From Pseudotabrizicola sediminis (GTDB lineage Bacteria; Pseudomonadota; Alphaproteobacteria; Rhodobacterales; Rhodobacteraceae): DNA of 64,000 nucleotides. Every line of letters starts with the position of its first letter. Position 1 is the stretch's first letter. The DNA is taken from assembly GCF_004745575.1 (NCBI RefSeq), contig NZ_RPEM01000007.1:1-64000 (forward strand), read 5' to 3'. This document shows positions 44,844-54,310 of the stretch, one piece after another. A model generated the notes under the pieces. The model saw only the letters and a list, made by a program, of their open reading frames with translations, was not told the origin of the DNA and made no database searches. Both the position numbers and the translations under genes were made by a program.

Positions 44844-46094
44844 ATGCCAGCACCCGGAGAAAACCTCCGCATCAATTCCGAACGGCTGTGGGACAGCCTG
44901 ATGCAGATGGCGCAAGTGGGCCCCGGCATCGCGGGGGGCAACAACCGCCAGACCCTGACCGACGCCGACAATGAGGGCCGCCACCTGTTCGCAGACTGGT
45001 GCAAGGCGGCCGGAATGACCATGGGCGTGGACACCATGGGCAATATGTTCGCCACCCGCCCCGGCACCGACCCTGGAGCCCTGCCCGTCTACATGGGCAG
45101 CCATCTGGATACCCAGCCGACGGGGGGCAAATATGACGGCGTGCTGGGCGTGCTGGGCGCGCTGGAAGTGGTGCGCACGATGAACGATCTGGGGATCGAG
45201 ACCCGCCACCCGATCGTGGTCACCAACTGGACCAATGAGGAAGGCACCCGCTTTGCCCCCGCCATGCTGGCCAGCGGTGTCTTTGCCGGGATGCACACGC
45301 AGGACTACGCCTACTCCCGCACCGATGCCGAAGGCAAAGCCTTTGGCGACGAACTGGCCCGGATTGGCTGGGTCGGGGACGAGCCGGTGGGCACGCGCAA
45401 GATGCACGCCATGCTGGAACTGCACATCGAACAGGGCCCTATTCTGGAGGCCGAGGGCAAGCAGGTTGGCGTCGTCACCCATGGTCAGGGCCTGTGGTGG
45501 CTGGAAATCACCCTGACGGGGCGCGACGCACATACTGGCAGCACCCCCATGGCGATGCGCGTCAATGCCGGCCTCGGCATGGCGCGGATCACCGAGCGGG
45601 TGCATCAGATTGCCATGAGCCATCAGCCGGATGCTGTCGGCGCGGTGGGGCATTGCAATGTCTACCCCAACTCGCGCAACGTGATCCCCGGCAAGGCCGT
45701 GTTCACGGTCGATATCCGCAGCCCCGATCAGGCCAAGCTGGACGCGATGAAGGCCGAGGTGATGCGGGCGGCCCATGCGGTGGCGCGCGATCTGGGACTG
45801 GGCTGCGAGATCGAGGATGTCGGCCATTTCGACCCGGTGACCTTTGATGAAGGTCTGGTGAAGACCGTCCGTCAAGCCGCTGAAAAGCTTGGGTACTCCC
45901 ACATGGATATCGTCTCGGGTGCCGGGCACGATGCCTGCTGGATCAACCGGGTTGCCCCCACGGTGATGATCATGTGCCCCTGCGTGAACGGGCTGTCGCA
46001 CAACGAGGCGGAAGAAATTTCGTCCGAATGGGCGGCGGCAGGCACGGATGTGCTGCTGCATGCGGTGCTTGAGGTGGCTGAGGTGGTATCCTGA
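44844..46094 (+). CDS. Zn-dependent N-carbamoyl-beta-alanine amidohydrolase (M20 family)
   Basis: This M20/allantoate-type hydrolase of 416 residues has metal ligands in GSHLDTQPTGGKYDGV (His88, Asp90, Asp99) and TNEEGTRF (Glu132/133). Later come LELHIEQGPILE and the dimerisation-domain GRDAHTGSTPM, with SGAGHDACW and GLSHNEAEE near the end. Beside a dihydropyrimidinase it should hydrolyse N-carbamoyl-beta-alanine to beta-alanine, CO2 and ammonia. Hydantoinase-coupled N-carbamoyl-L-amino acid hydrolysis is the alternative. Confidence 0.92.
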   Translation: MPAPGENLRINSERLWDSLMQMAQVGPGIAGGNNRQTLTDADNEGRHLFADWCKAAGMTMGVDTMGNMFATRPGTDPGALPVYMGSHLDTQPTGGKYDGVLGVLGALEVVRTMNDLGIETRHPIVVTNWTNEEGTRFAPAMLASGVFAGMHTQDYAYSRTDAEGKAFGDELARIGWVGDEPVGTRKMHAMLELHIEQGPILEAEGKQVGVVTHGQGLWWLEITLTGRDAHTGSTPMAMRVNAGLGMARITERVHQIAMSHQPDAVGAVGHCNVYPNSRNVIPGKAVFTVDIRSPDQAKLDAMKAEVMRAAHAVARDLGLGCEIEDVGHFDPVTFDEGLVKTVRQAAEKLGYSHMDIVSGAGHDACWINRVAPTVMIMCPCVNGLSHNEAEEISSEWAAAGTDVLLHAVLEVAEVVS

Positions 46095-46100
46095 GGCTGG

Positions 46101-46130
46101 CCCCGGGATATTTTTGGACAGAAAATAAGG
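46101..46130 (+). repeat. GGGATATTT-type intergenic element (copy 3)
   Basis: CCCCGGGATATTTTTGGACA, followed by GAAAATAAGG, lies in the short gap before the dihydropyrimidinase start. It shares CCCCGGGATATTT and an AGA-rich end with the elements at 20669 and 51303. Its AAGGGAG end acts as the ribosome site. Confidence 0.55.
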
Positions 46131-46140
46131 GAGCAGTGCT

Positions 46141-47595
46141 GTGGCATCGACGGTGATCAAGGGCGGGACGGTGGTGACCGCGGATCTGTCCTACGCGGCG
46201 GATGTGTTGGTCGAGGGTGGGGTGATTGTCGAGATCGGCCAAGGCCTTGGCGGCGACACCGTGCTCGATGCCACCGGCTGTTACATCATGCCCGGCGGGA
46301 TTGATCCGCATACCCATCTGGAAATGCCCTTCATGGGCACCTATTCGGCAGATGATTTTGACAGCGGGACAAGGGCGGCGCTGGCAGGTGGCACGACGAT
46401 GGTGGTGGATTTCGTGCTGCCGGGTCAGGGTCAGGGGCTGATGGATGCGGCCAAGGTGTGGAGCAACAAATCCCCCCGCGCCCATTGCGACTATTCCTAC
46501 CACATGGCGGTGACCTGGTGGGGCGAGAAGGTCTGGGAGGGGATGGAGGACAGCGTCAAGGCCGGGATCACCAGCTTCAAGCACTTCCTCGCCTACAAGG
46601 GCGCGCTGATGGTCAACGATGACGAGCTGTTTGCCAGCTTTCGCCGGGTGGGCGAGCTTGGCGGGCTGGCCATGGTGCATGCCGAGAATGGCGATGTGGT
46701 GGCGGAACTGACCGCCAAACTGCTGGCCGAGGGCAATACCGGGCCAGAGGGCCATGCTTACAGCCGCCCGCCGCAGGTGGAGGGCGAAGCGACCAACCGG
46801 GCCATCATGATCGCCGATATGGCGGGCGTGCCCCTGTATGTGGTACATGTGTCCTGCGAGGACGCACATGAGGCGATCCGCCGGGCGCGACAGCAGGGCA
46901 AGCGGGTGTGGGGCGAACCCTTGATCCAGCATCTGACGCTGGACGAGTCCGAGTATTTCCACCCCGACTGGGACCATGCCGCGCGCCGCGTGATGAGCCC
47001 GCCGTTCCGCAACAAGGCGCATCAGGACAGTTTGTGGGCCGGGTTGATGTCGGGGTCGTTGTCGGTGGTGGCGACGGACCATTGCGCCTTTACCACCGAG
47101 CAGAAACGCTTTGGCAAGGGTGATTTCTCCAAGATTCCCAATGGGACCGGGGGGTTGGAAGACCGGCTGCCAATGCTCTGGACCCACGGGGTGGGCACCG
47201 GGCGGATGACGCCGAATGAATTTGTGGCGGTGACCAGCACCAACATTGCCAAGATCCTGAACTGCTATCCGAAAAAGGGCGCGGTTCTGGTGGGGGCGGA
47301 TGCCGATCTGATCGTCTGGGACCCGGAGCGGGAAAAGACCATCACCGCCAGCGCGCAACAATCTGCCATTGATTACAATGTGTTCGAAGGGAAAAAGGTC
47401 AAAGGCCTGCCCAGGTTCACCCTGACGCGCGGCCATGTCGCGGTGACCGAAGGCGTGATGACCAGCCGCGAGGGCCATGGCCAGTTTGTGGGCCGTGAGG
47501 CGCGCGGCGCGGTCAACCGGGCGCTGACGCAGTGGAAAGACCTGACGGCGCCACGCCCCGTGGTCCGGTCCGGCGTCCCGGCAACGGGCGTCTGA
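46141..47595 (+). CDS. hydA: Dihydropyrimidinase
   Basis: The cyclic amidohydrolase of 484 residues starts with GTG at 46141. Metal ligands lie in GGIDPHTHLEMPFMG (His57, His59), the carbamylated Lys153 in SFKHFLAYKG, and His residues in MVHAEN, YVVHVS and VATDHCAFT. It opens dihydrouracil or dihydrothymine to N-carbamoyl-beta-amino acids. It follows the amidohydrolase by 46 bp and precedes an ABC importer. Dihydropyrimidine dehydrogenase genes are not in the window. Confidence 0.95.
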   Translation: MASTVIKGGTVVTADLSYAADVLVEGGVIVEIGQGLGGDTVLDATGCYIMPGGIDPHTHLEMPFMGTYSADDFDSGTRAALAGGTTMVVDFVLPGQGQGLMDAAKVWSNKSPRAHCDYSYHMAVTWWGEKVWEGMEDSVKAGITSFKHFLAYKGALMVNDDELFASFRRVGELGGLAMVHAENGDVVAELTAKLLAEGNTGPEGHAYSRPPQVEGEATNRAIMIADMAGVPLYVVHVSCEDAHEAIRRARQQGKRVWGEPLIQHLTLDESEYFHPDWDHAARRVMSPPFRNKAHQDSLWAGLMSGSLSVVATDHCAFTTEQKRFGKGDFSKIPNGTGGLEDRLPMLWTHGVGTGRMTPNEFVAVTSTNIAKILNCYPKKGAVLVGADADLIVWDPEREKTITASAQQSAIDYNVFEGKKVKGLPRFTLTRGHVAVTEGVMTSREGHGQFVGREARGAVNRALTQWKDLTAPRPVVRSGVPATGV

Positions 47596-47600
47596 GCCAG

Positions 47601-48398
47601 ATGAAAGACACCTCCCATACAGGGCAGCCGGTGATCGAGGCGCGGGGTTTGAACCTGACCTTCCAGACCGGCGACGGGCCGGTTCATGCGCTGAAAGACG
47701 TGGATCTGACCATCAACAAGGGCGATTTTGTCAGCTTTATTGGCCCCTCGGGTTGTGGCAAGACCACGTTTCTGCGCTGTATCGCGGCGTTGGAGCACCC
47801 CACTGGCGGCACACTGACGGTCAACGGGTTGTCCCCGGACGAGGCGCGAAAGACGCGCGCCTATGGTTATGTGTTTCAGGCGGCGGGATTGTATCCGTGG
47901 CGCACGATTGCAGGAAATGTGAAACTGCCCCTCGAAATCATGGGGTTTTCCAAGGCGGATCAGGAAGATCGTGTTCGAAAAGTGCTAGAGCTGGTGGAGC
48001 TGTCGGGCTTTGGCGGCAAGTTCCCCTGGCAGCTTTCGGGCGGGATGCAGCAGCGCGCCAGCATCGCGCGGGCCTTGGCCTTTGACGCCGATATTCTGCT
48101 GATGGATGAACCCTTTGGCGCGCTGGACGAGATTGTGCGTGACCGGCTCAATGAAGAGCTTCTGAAGCTCTGGGCGCGTACGTCCAAGACCATCGGCTTT
48201 GTCACCCATTCGATTCCGGAAGCGGTGTATCTGTCGACCAAGATCGTCGTCATGTCGCCGCGTCCCGGCCGGATCACCGATGTGATCGACAGCCCCCTGC
48301 CCAAGGATCGCCCGCTGGAGATCCGGGACAGCCCGGAGTTCATCGAGATTGCGCATCGGGTGCGCGAAGGGTTGCGGGCGGGGCATCTGGATGACTGA
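47601..48398 (+). CDS. ABC transporter ATPase, SsuB/NitT-Tau type
   Basis: This ATPase of about 265 residues has Walker A GPSGCGKTT (48-56), Q-loop YVFQAAGLYPW, signature LSGGMQQR, Walker B ILLMDEPFGALD and the H-loop VTHSIPEA. It belongs with two permeases and an NMT1-like binding protein. Context suggests import of a pyrimidine or hydantoin-like substrate. Confidence 0.95.
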   Translation: MKDTSHTGQPVIEARGLNLTFQTGDGPVHALKDVDLTINKGDFVSFIGPSGCGKTTFLRCIAALEHPTGGTLTVNGLSPDEARKTRAYGYVFQAAGLYPWRTIAGNVKLPLEIMGFSKADQEDRVRKVLELVELSGFGGKFPWQLSGGMQQRASIARALAFDADILLMDEPFGALDEIVRDRLNEELLKLWARTSKTIGFVTHSIPEAVYLSTKIVVMSPRPGRITDVIDSPLPKDRPLEIRDSPEFIEIAHRVREGLRAGHLDD

Positions 48399-48493
48399 GC
48401 CGCGCAAATCCACAGCCAGCCAACGTCTGGCCCACGTCTGGTTTGCGTATGGCAAAGGTATGGCTGTGTGTGCGCAAGGGTTCGGGGGCATTG

Positions 48494-49360
48494 ATGGGTA
48501 AGATTGCCCCGGTCCTGACCGTGCTGTGTGCCATTTTTACGCTGTGGTATCTGGCGGCGGTCTGGATGAATGCGACCTGGGTTTATGATCAGGCCGCGCG
48601 CTCTGGCACCACCGTCACTTTGGCCGAGGTCATCCCCCAGACCATGGCACAAGATCGCCCTCTGCTGCCGCCGCCGCATCAGGTGGCACAGGTTTTGTGG
48701 GATGGGGTGACGGGTCAGGCGGTGACGTCGAAGCGATCCCTCGTCTATCACGGCTATGTCACGCTGCGGGGCACGATGATGGGCTTTGTGCTTGGCATCG
48801 TGCTGGGCGTGGCGCTGGCCATGGCCATCGTGCGGTTCCGGGTGATGGAGGTCAGCGTGATGCCTTGGGCCATCATCAGCCAGACCATTCCCATCGTGGC
48901 ACTGGCCCCGATGATCCTGACCGTGTCGAACCAGATCGGCATCGACAACCGCGAAGTACCGAAGGCGATCATCGCGGCGTACCTCTCGTTCTTTCCGGTG
49001 CTGGTCAGCATGATCAAGGGGCTGCGCAGCCCCGACCAGATGCAGCTGGACCTGTTGTCCACCTATGGCGCATCAGAGCCGCAGACGTTTTTCAAGCTGC
49101 GGCTGCCGGCGTCGCTGCCCTATTTTTTCGCCTCGCTGAAGGTGGCGGTTGCGGCGGCGCTGGTGGGGACCATCATCGGCGAGCTGCCGACCGGCGCGGT
49201 GGAGGGGTTGGGCGCGCGCATGCTGATCGGGTCGCAGTTTGGCGAGCCGCTGATCATGTGGGCGGCGCTGTTTGCGGCGGCCATTCTTGCGGGCGGGTTG
49301 ATCCTGATCGTCGGGTGGATTGAGCGGCTGGCCCGGGCGCGAATGGGGGTGCCGGCATGA
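48494..49360 (+). CDS. ABC transporter permease (NitT/Tau type), subunit 1
   Basis: The product of about 288 residues has a membrane anchor, a periplasmic insert and a BPD_transp_1 domain with the EAA motif YGASEPQTFFKLRLPASLPYFFASLKVA. ATG at 48494 is preferred to 48443, which would add a basic non-hydrophobic stretch. It overlaps the next permease by ATGA and forms a heterodimer with it. Confidence 0.92.
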   Translation: MGKIAPVLTVLCAIFTLWYLAAVWMNATWVYDQAARSGTTVTLAEVIPQTMAQDRPLLPPPHQVAQVLWDGVTGQAVTSKRSLVYHGYVTLRGTMMGFVLGIVLGVALAMAIVRFRVMEVSVMPWAIISQTIPIVALAPMILTVSNQIGIDNREVPKAIIAAYLSFFPVLVSMIKGLRSPDQMQLDLLSTYGASEPQTFFKLRLPASLPYFFASLKVAVAAALVGTIIGELPTGAVEGLGARMLIGSQFGEPLIMWAALFAAAILAGGLILIVGWIERLARARMGVPA

Positions 49361-50202
49361 TCTGGCTGATAGGTTCGGTTGTCTTCTGGCTGGCGGCATG
49401 GGCGCTGAATGTGCGGCTGGCGGCAAGCGGGTTTGGCAAGACCCGCGCGGGGCAGATCACGGTGGCGGCGCTGTTCGGCATCACCCTTCTGGTGCTGTGG
49501 GAAGGGCTGGTGCGCGGCTTTGCGGTGCCGACTGTTATCCTGCCGGGGCCATCGGTGATCGGGCCGAAGATTGTATCGTCCTTGCCCATCCTTTGGGCCG
49601 ATTTCGTGCAGACGGTGATCCGGGGGGCGCTGTCTGGGTTCGCCATCGGCACGGTGGCGGCCTTTGTCACGGCCATTGCCATTGACCGGTCCCCTTTCCT
49701 GCAAAAAGGGCTGCTGCCGGTGGGCAATTTCGTCTCGGCCCTGCCCATCGTCGGCCTCGCCCCGGTGCTGGTGATGTGGTTCGGCTTTGACTGGCAGTCC
49801 AAGGCGGCGGTGGTGGTGGTGATGGTGTTCTTTCCGCTGCTGGTCAACATGGTGGCGGGGTTGCAGGCGAGTGACCGGCTGCAGCGCGACCTGATGGAGA
49901 CCTATTCGGCCACCTATACGCAGCGCTTGCTGAAGCTGCGCCTGCCCGCCGCGATGCCCTTCATCTTCAACGGGCTGAAGATCGCGGCCACGCTGGCGCT
50001 GATCGGGGCGATCGTTGCCGAATTTTTCGGCAGCCCGGTCACCGGCATGGGCTTTCGCATCTCGACCGAGGTGGGAAAACTGGCGCTCGATATGGTCTGG
50101 GCCACAATTGCAGTGGCGGCACTGGCGGGATCGGCGCTCTATGGGCTGATCGCGCTGATCGAATCCCGGGTGACGTTCTGGCACCCGAGCCAACGAAAAT
50201 AA
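49357..50202 (+). CDS. ABC transporter permease (NitT/Tau type), subunit 2
   Basis: The 281-residue membrane protein has a BPD_transp_1 domain and EAA motif YSATYTQRLLKLRLPAAMPFIFNGLKIAATLALIGAIVAEFF. Its start overlaps the stop of subunit 1. The substrate-binding protein follows after 44 bp. Confidence 0.93.
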   Translation: MIWLIGSVVFWLAAWALNVRLAASGFGKTRAGQITVAALFGITLLVLWEGLVRGFAVPTVILPGPSVIGPKIVSSLPILWADFVQTVIRGALSGFAIGTVAAFVTAIAIDRSPFLQKGLLPVGNFVSALPIVGLAPVLVMWFGFDWQSKAAVVVVMVFFPLLVNMVAGLQASDRLQRDLMETYSATYTQRLLKLRLPAAMPFIFNGLKIAATLALIGAIVAEFFGSPVTGMGFRISTEVGKLALDMVWATIAVAALAGSALYGLIALIESRVTFWHPSQRK

Positions 50203-50246
50203 CAAGCAACGCCCCCGACAGAGGGGCACAACACGGAGGTCGACCA

Positions 50247-51233
50247 ATGAAGAGACTGTTTACCGCGGCGGTTCTGGCCAGCTTTGCCGGCACGGCGCAG
50301 GCGCAGGATGTGACGCTGCAACTGAAATGGGTGACGCAGGCGCAGTTCGCTGGCTACTACGTCGCCAAGGACAAGGGGTTCTTTGAGGAAGAGGGCCTGA
50401 ATGTCACCATCAAGCCCGGCGGCCCCGATATCGCGCCGGAACAGGTGATTGCAGGCGGCGGCGCCGACATCATCACCACATGGATGCCCGCCGCCTTGGC
50501 GGCGCGCGAGCGTGGTTTGCCGCTGGTGAACATCGCACAACCCTTTGCCGATGGCGGGTTGAAGTTCACCTGCCTGAAGGAATCGGGCGTCACCACGACG
50601 GCCGATTTTCCCGGCCGCACGCTGGGCGTCTGGTTCTTTGGCAATGAATATCCGTTCTATGCCTGGATGGCGAAACTGGGTCTGGCGACCGACGGCTCTG
50701 ACGGTGGGGTGACGGTGCTGAAACAGGCGTTCAACGTCGATGCGCTGCTGCAAAAGCAGGCCGATTGCATTTCGGTGATGTCCTATAACGAATATGGTCA
50801 GGTGATTGACGCCGGGATCACCGAGGATCAGCTGGTGACCTTCACCTATGCCGATGAAGGCGTGGGGGTGCTGGAGGACGGGCTTTATGTGCTGGAAGAC
50901 CGGCTGGCCGACCCGGCCTTTGTGGAAACCATGGCGAAGTTCGTCCGCGCCTCGATGAAGGGCTGGAAATATGCCGAAGCCAACCCGGATGAGGCGGCGC
51001 AGATCATCGTCGACAATGACGATTCCGGCGCGCAGCGGCTGGAGCATCAGCAGTACATGATGTCGGAGGTGGCCAAGCTGACCGCAGGCAGCACCGGCAA
51101 GCTGGACCCGACAGCTTACGAGGAAACCGTGGCCACCCTGCTCGCCGCCGTGTCGCCCGACAATCCGGCGATCACCAAGGCGCCTGAAGGCATGGCCTGG
51201 ACCCATGCGGTGACGGACCTTGCGCTGGAATAA
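50247..51233 (+). CDS. NMT1/THI5-like substrate-binding protein
   Basis: A signal peptide (MKRLFTAAVLASFAGTAQA) precedes a periplasmic domain of about 309 residues with LQLKWVTQAQFAGYYVAKDKGFFEEEGLNVTIKPGGPDIAPEQVIAGGGADI, the NMT1 pattern. This family binds pyrimidine-like ligands such as HMP precursors, riboflavin-like or taurine-like solutes. Placement after dihydropyrimidinase suggests uracil, thymine or their dihydro forms. CACGGAGGTCGACC precedes the ATG. Confidence 0.93.
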   Translation: MKRLFTAAVLASFAGTAQAQDVTLQLKWVTQAQFAGYYVAKDKGFFEEEGLNVTIKPGGPDIAPEQVIAGGGADIITTWMPAALAARERGLPLVNIAQPFADGGLKFTCLKESGVTTTADFPGRTLGVWFFGNEYPFYAWMAKLGLATDGSDGGVTVLKQAFNVDALLQKQADCISVMSYNEYGQVIDAGITEDQLVTFTYADEGVGVLEDGLYVLEDRLADPAFVETMAKFVRASMKGWKYAEANPDEAAQIIVDNDDSGAQRLEHQQYMMSEVAKLTAGSTGKLDPTAYEETVATLLAAVSPDNPAITKAPEGMAWTHAVTDLALE

Positions 51234-51250
51234 GGCGTGAGGCACTGACA

Positions 51251-51281
51251 CCAACGCCCGGAGAACCCCTCCGGGCGTTGG
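51251..51281 (+). terminator. Terminator of the pyrimidine operon
   Basis: CCAACGCCCGGAG (51251-51263) pairs perfectly with CTCCGGGCGTTGG (51269-51281). It begins 17 bp after the binding-protein stop and is followed by CATTTGT. Confidence 0.75.
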
Positions 51282-51302
51282 CATTTGTGGCCCCTGTGGA
51301 CG

Positions 51303-51348
51303 GGGGGGCAGCCCCCCGGACCCCCCGGGATATTTGAGAACAGATGAA
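51303..51348 (+). repeat. GC hairpin plus GGGATATTT element (copy 4)
   Basis: GGGGGG-CA-GCCCCCC forms a short hairpin, then GGACCCCCC, GGGATATTT and CAGATGAA ending at 51348. Positions 51327-51348 are identical to 20698-20719. Here the element lies between convergent genes and is not translated. Confidence 0.65.
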
Positions 51349-51407
51349 GGGGGCTGGCCGCATTTGAGCCAGCCAGTCGAAGGTGCCCGACAGCGGTCAC
51401 CGGCGGG

Positions 51408-52691
51408 TCAGTCCAGATGATGGCGGATGCGCCGCACCATCAGCCAGACCCCCAGCAGAACCACCGGCGTCAGAACTGCCAGCCCCATGCCTTTTGACAC
51501 GCCCGCAGCTTCGGTCAGCGGGTAGATCACATAGCTGGCCAGATTGATCGCGTAATAGCTGATGGCGACCGTCGACAGCCCTTCGACCGTGCGCTGCAGG
51601 CGCAGTTGCACATCGGCGCGGCGGTCCATCGATTCCAGCAGTTTCTGGTTCTGCGCCGAGCGGTCCACCTCGACCCGGGTGCTGAGGAGTTCTGCCGCGC
51701 GGGCGGCGCGTTCGGCCATGCTGCGCAGCCGGCTTTCGGCTGATTTGACCGTGCGCATCGCCGGATCATAGCGGCGCATCATGAATTCGGCGAATGTCTG
51801 GCGGCCGCCCAGACGGATTTCGCGCATCACCTCGATCCGCTGGTTCACGATGGCCTCATAGGCGGCTGTCGCGCCAAAGCGGAAGGTGTATTTCACCGAC
51901 AGGCTTTCCAGTTCCGCCGAAATGGCCAACAGATCGTGCAGCATCGCCTCGGCGCTGCGTTCGGTGCCGTCAAGGGCGCTCACCAGATCCGACAGGCGCG
52001 GGTCCAGCGTGTTCAGCCGGGAGTTCAGGTGCCGCACCCGGGGCAGCGCCAGCATCGACATGGCGCGGTAGGTTTCCACCTCGCACAGGCGCTGCACGAT
52101 CCGCCCGATGCGGCGCGGCGAGGTGCCCGCCCGCACGAAGACCGCAAAGCGCATGTGGCCAGCCGCATCGATGCGGAAGTCGCCCGCGACAATGGCCGCG
52201 CCATCGACCACCTTTGACACCGCAAGGCTTTCGCCCACGAACCAGTCTTCCAGCTGGGCCAGCGCGGTGGCCTCATCCTCGGGCATGTACTCGATGCGGA
52301 TCAGGACCGAACAAAGCCGCTTGCCGGGGGCTTGCGACAACCAGTCTTCGGGAAACACCGCCGCTTCGGCCGGGTCGAACGGGCGCGTGCCCACGCCTTT
52401 GCTGAACACCGAATAGGTCACGAATTCGGTATGGCTTTCCCATTTCAGTTGGTTGCGGCCGATCTCGCCAAAGAAATGCGTGGCCTCGGGCTGCGGATGC
52501 GCACTGCCGTTGCGGTCCAGAAGGTCAAGCAGATGGCGGCGGTCGCGGCTGCGGTCGCGGTTGGCGGCATCGTCTGGCTCTTTGATCGCCAGATATACCG
52601 CCGTGCCCGGCACCTCGATGGCGGGAAAGGGTCGGGCGTGCAGTTCGTTCACGATGGAATAGCGCTGCGGGTGGTCGGAAAAACTGGTCAT
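51408..52691 (-). CDS. DUF3422 family membrane-anchored protein
   Basis: The 427-residue product begins HPQRYSIVNELHARPFPAIEVP, the hallmark of DUF3422. It has a long helical middle part (ESLSVKYTFRFGATAAYEAIVNQRIEVMREIRL...) and ends with two transmembrane helices (AISYYAINLASYVIYPL and GLAVLTPVVLLGVWLMV). The large soluble part is probably cytoplasmic. The family has no established function. It is monocistronic, between two terminators. Confidence 0.92.
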   Translation of the reverse strand: MTSFSDHPQRYSIVNELHARPFPAIEVPGTAVYLAIKEPDDAANRDRSRDRRHLLDLLDRNGSAHPQPEATHFFGEIGRNQLKWESHTEFVTYSVFSKGVGTRPFDPAEAAVFPEDWLSQAPGKRLCSVLIRIEYMPEDEATALAQLEDWFVGESLAVSKVVDGAAIVAGDFRIDAAGHMRFAVFVRAGTSPRRIGRIVQRLCEVETYRAMSMLALPRVRHLNSRLNTLDPRLSDLVSALDGTERSAEAMLHDLLAISAELESLSVKYTFRFGATAAYEAIVNQRIEVMREIRLGGRQTFAEFMMRRYDPAMRTVKSAESRLRSMAERAARAAELLSTRVEVDRSAQNQKLLESMDRRADVQLRLQRTVEGLSTVAISYYAINLASYVIYPLTEAAGVSKGMGLAVLTPVVLLGVWLMVRRIRHHLD

Positions 52692-52805
52692 GCGGGGGGA
52701 ACTCGGGCCAAAGGTCTTTGATCTTGACTTAAGGCGCGCGGGCGCGCGCGCAAAAGCGAAATGCCGGAATACCGGGGTATGCCGCAGGTCTGTTGCGCGA
52801 ATGTC

Positions 52806-52833
52806 AAAGGCCCCGGCATCTGCCGGGGCCTTT
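52806..52833 (-). terminator. Terminator of pntAB
   Basis: AAAGGCCCCGGCA (52806-52818) pairs with TGCCGGGGCCTTT (52821-52833) around a 2-base loop. It lies 31 bp beyond the pntB stop. Confidence 0.7.
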
Positions 52834-52863
52834 GGTCGGATTTTTTACAGAACACACGCGGCG

Positions 52864-54297
52864 TCAGTCGATCAGCGGCAGCAGCGCATCCAGCGACTTT
52901 TTCGCATCGCCATAGAACATCCGGGTGTTGTCCTTGTAGAACAGCGGGTTCTCGATCCCGGAATACCCCGTGCCCTGCCCGCGTTTGGACACGAACACCT
53001 GTTTCGCCTTCCAGCATTCCAGCACCGGCATGCCGGCGATGGGGCTGTTGGGGTCTTCTTGTGCTGCCGGGTTCACGATGTCGTTCGAGCCGATCACGAT
53101 GGCCACGTCGGTGGAGGGGAAATCCTCGTTGATCTCGTCCATTTCCAGCACGATGTCGTAGGGCACCTTGGCCTCGGCCAGCAGCACGTTCATGTGGCCG
53201 GGCAAGCGGCCTGCCACCGGGTGGATGGCAAAGCGCACCGTCTTGCCCTTGGCGCGCAGCTTGCGGGTCAGTTCCGACACCGATTGTTGCGCCTGCGCCA
53301 CCGCCATGCCGTAGCCGGGGATGATGATGATGCTGTCGGCATCGTTCAGGGCCGCCGCGACGCCTTCGGAATCAATGGCAATCTGTTCGCCGGTGACTTC
53401 CATCTGCGGGCCGGAGGTGCCGCCGAAGCCGCCGAGGATGACGCTGATGAACGAGCGGTTCATCGCCTTACACATGATATAGCTCAGGATCGCGCCCGAG
53501 GAGCCGACCAGCGCGCCGACCACGATAAGAAGGTCATTGCCAAGGCTGAACCCGATCGCCGCCGCCGCCCAGCCGGAATAGCTGTTGAGCATCGAGACCA
53601 CCACCGGCATGTCGGCGCCGCCGATGCCCATGATCAGGTGATAGCCGATGAAGAAGGCCAGCAGGGTCATCGCGATGAGCGCGAGGATCCCGGCGTCGTT
53701 GAAATACATCACACCAAGGATCACCGACCCAAGCGCAGCGCCTGCGTTCAGCAGATGCCCGCCGGGCAATTTCTTGGCGGTGGTATCGACCTTGCCCGCC
53801 AGCTTGCCGAAGGCCACGACCGAGCCGGTGAAGGTGACCGCGCCGATGAAGACGCCGAGGAAGACTTCGACCCGCAGGATCGAGATTTCAACGGCGGATT
53901 TCTTGGCCAGCAGGGCGGCAAAGCCCTCCAGCCCCACCCGCGCGGCAGGCTCCATCGCCAGCACGCGGCTGAGTTCCAGATCGGCGTTGAAGCCGACGAA
54001 GACCGCGGCCAAGCCGACGAGGCTGTGCATCGCCGCCACAAGTTGCGGCATTTCGGTCATCTGAACGCGTTGGGCCACGACGTAGCCGATGGCACCCCCG
54101 CCGGCGATCATCAGGAGTGACAGGAACCAGTTGCCTGCCCCCGGCCCCATGAGCGTGGCGACAATCGCCAGCGCCATGCCGGTAATGCCGTACCAGACCG
54201 CGCGCTTGGCGCTTTCCTGACCCGACAGCCCGCCCAGCGAGAGGATGAAGAGAATAGCCGCAACAACATAGGCGGCCGTGGTGAATCCGTAGTCCAT
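52864..54297 (-). CDS. pntB: NAD(P) transhydrogenase subunit beta
   Basis: The 477-residue subunit has about eight transmembrane helices, starting [25 protein letters not shown]. The soluble NADP-binding domain III follows ([18 protein letters not shown] with [50 protein letters not shown]). With PntA it couples proton entry to NADPH formation. The ATG at 54297 lies 14 bp after pntA. Confidence 0.97.
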   Translation of the reverse strand: MDYGFTTAAYVVAAILFILSLGGLSGQESAKRAVWYGITGMALAIVATLMGPGAGNWFLSLLMIAGGGAIGYVVAQRVQMTEMPQLVAAMHSLVGLAAVFVGFNADLELSRVLAMEPAARVGLEGFAALLAKKSAVEISILRVEVFLGVFIGAVTFTGSVVAFGKLAGKVDTTAKKLPGGHLLNAGAALGSVILGVMYFNDAGILALIAMTLLAFFIGYHLIMGIGGADMPVVVSMLNSYSGWAAAAIGFSLGNDLLIVVGALVGSSGAILSYIMCKAMNRSFISVILGGFGGTSGPQMEVTGEQIAIDSEGVAAALNDADSIIIIPGYGMAVAQAQQSVSELTRKLRAKGKTVRFAIHPVAGRLPGHMNVLLAEAKVPYDIVLEMDEINEDFPSTDVAIVIGSNDIVNPAAQEDPNSPIAGMPVLECWKAKQVFVSKRGQGTGYSGIENPLFYKDNTRMFYGDAKKSLDALLPLID

Positions 54298-54310
54298 CTT
54301 GCCCCCTCCC

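Noticed and set aside
44718-46160. Minus-strand extension of the RutR-like frame to 46160
   Set aside because: It is antisense to the amidohydrolase and rich in His/Gly/Arg shadow sequence. The regulator starts at 44717.
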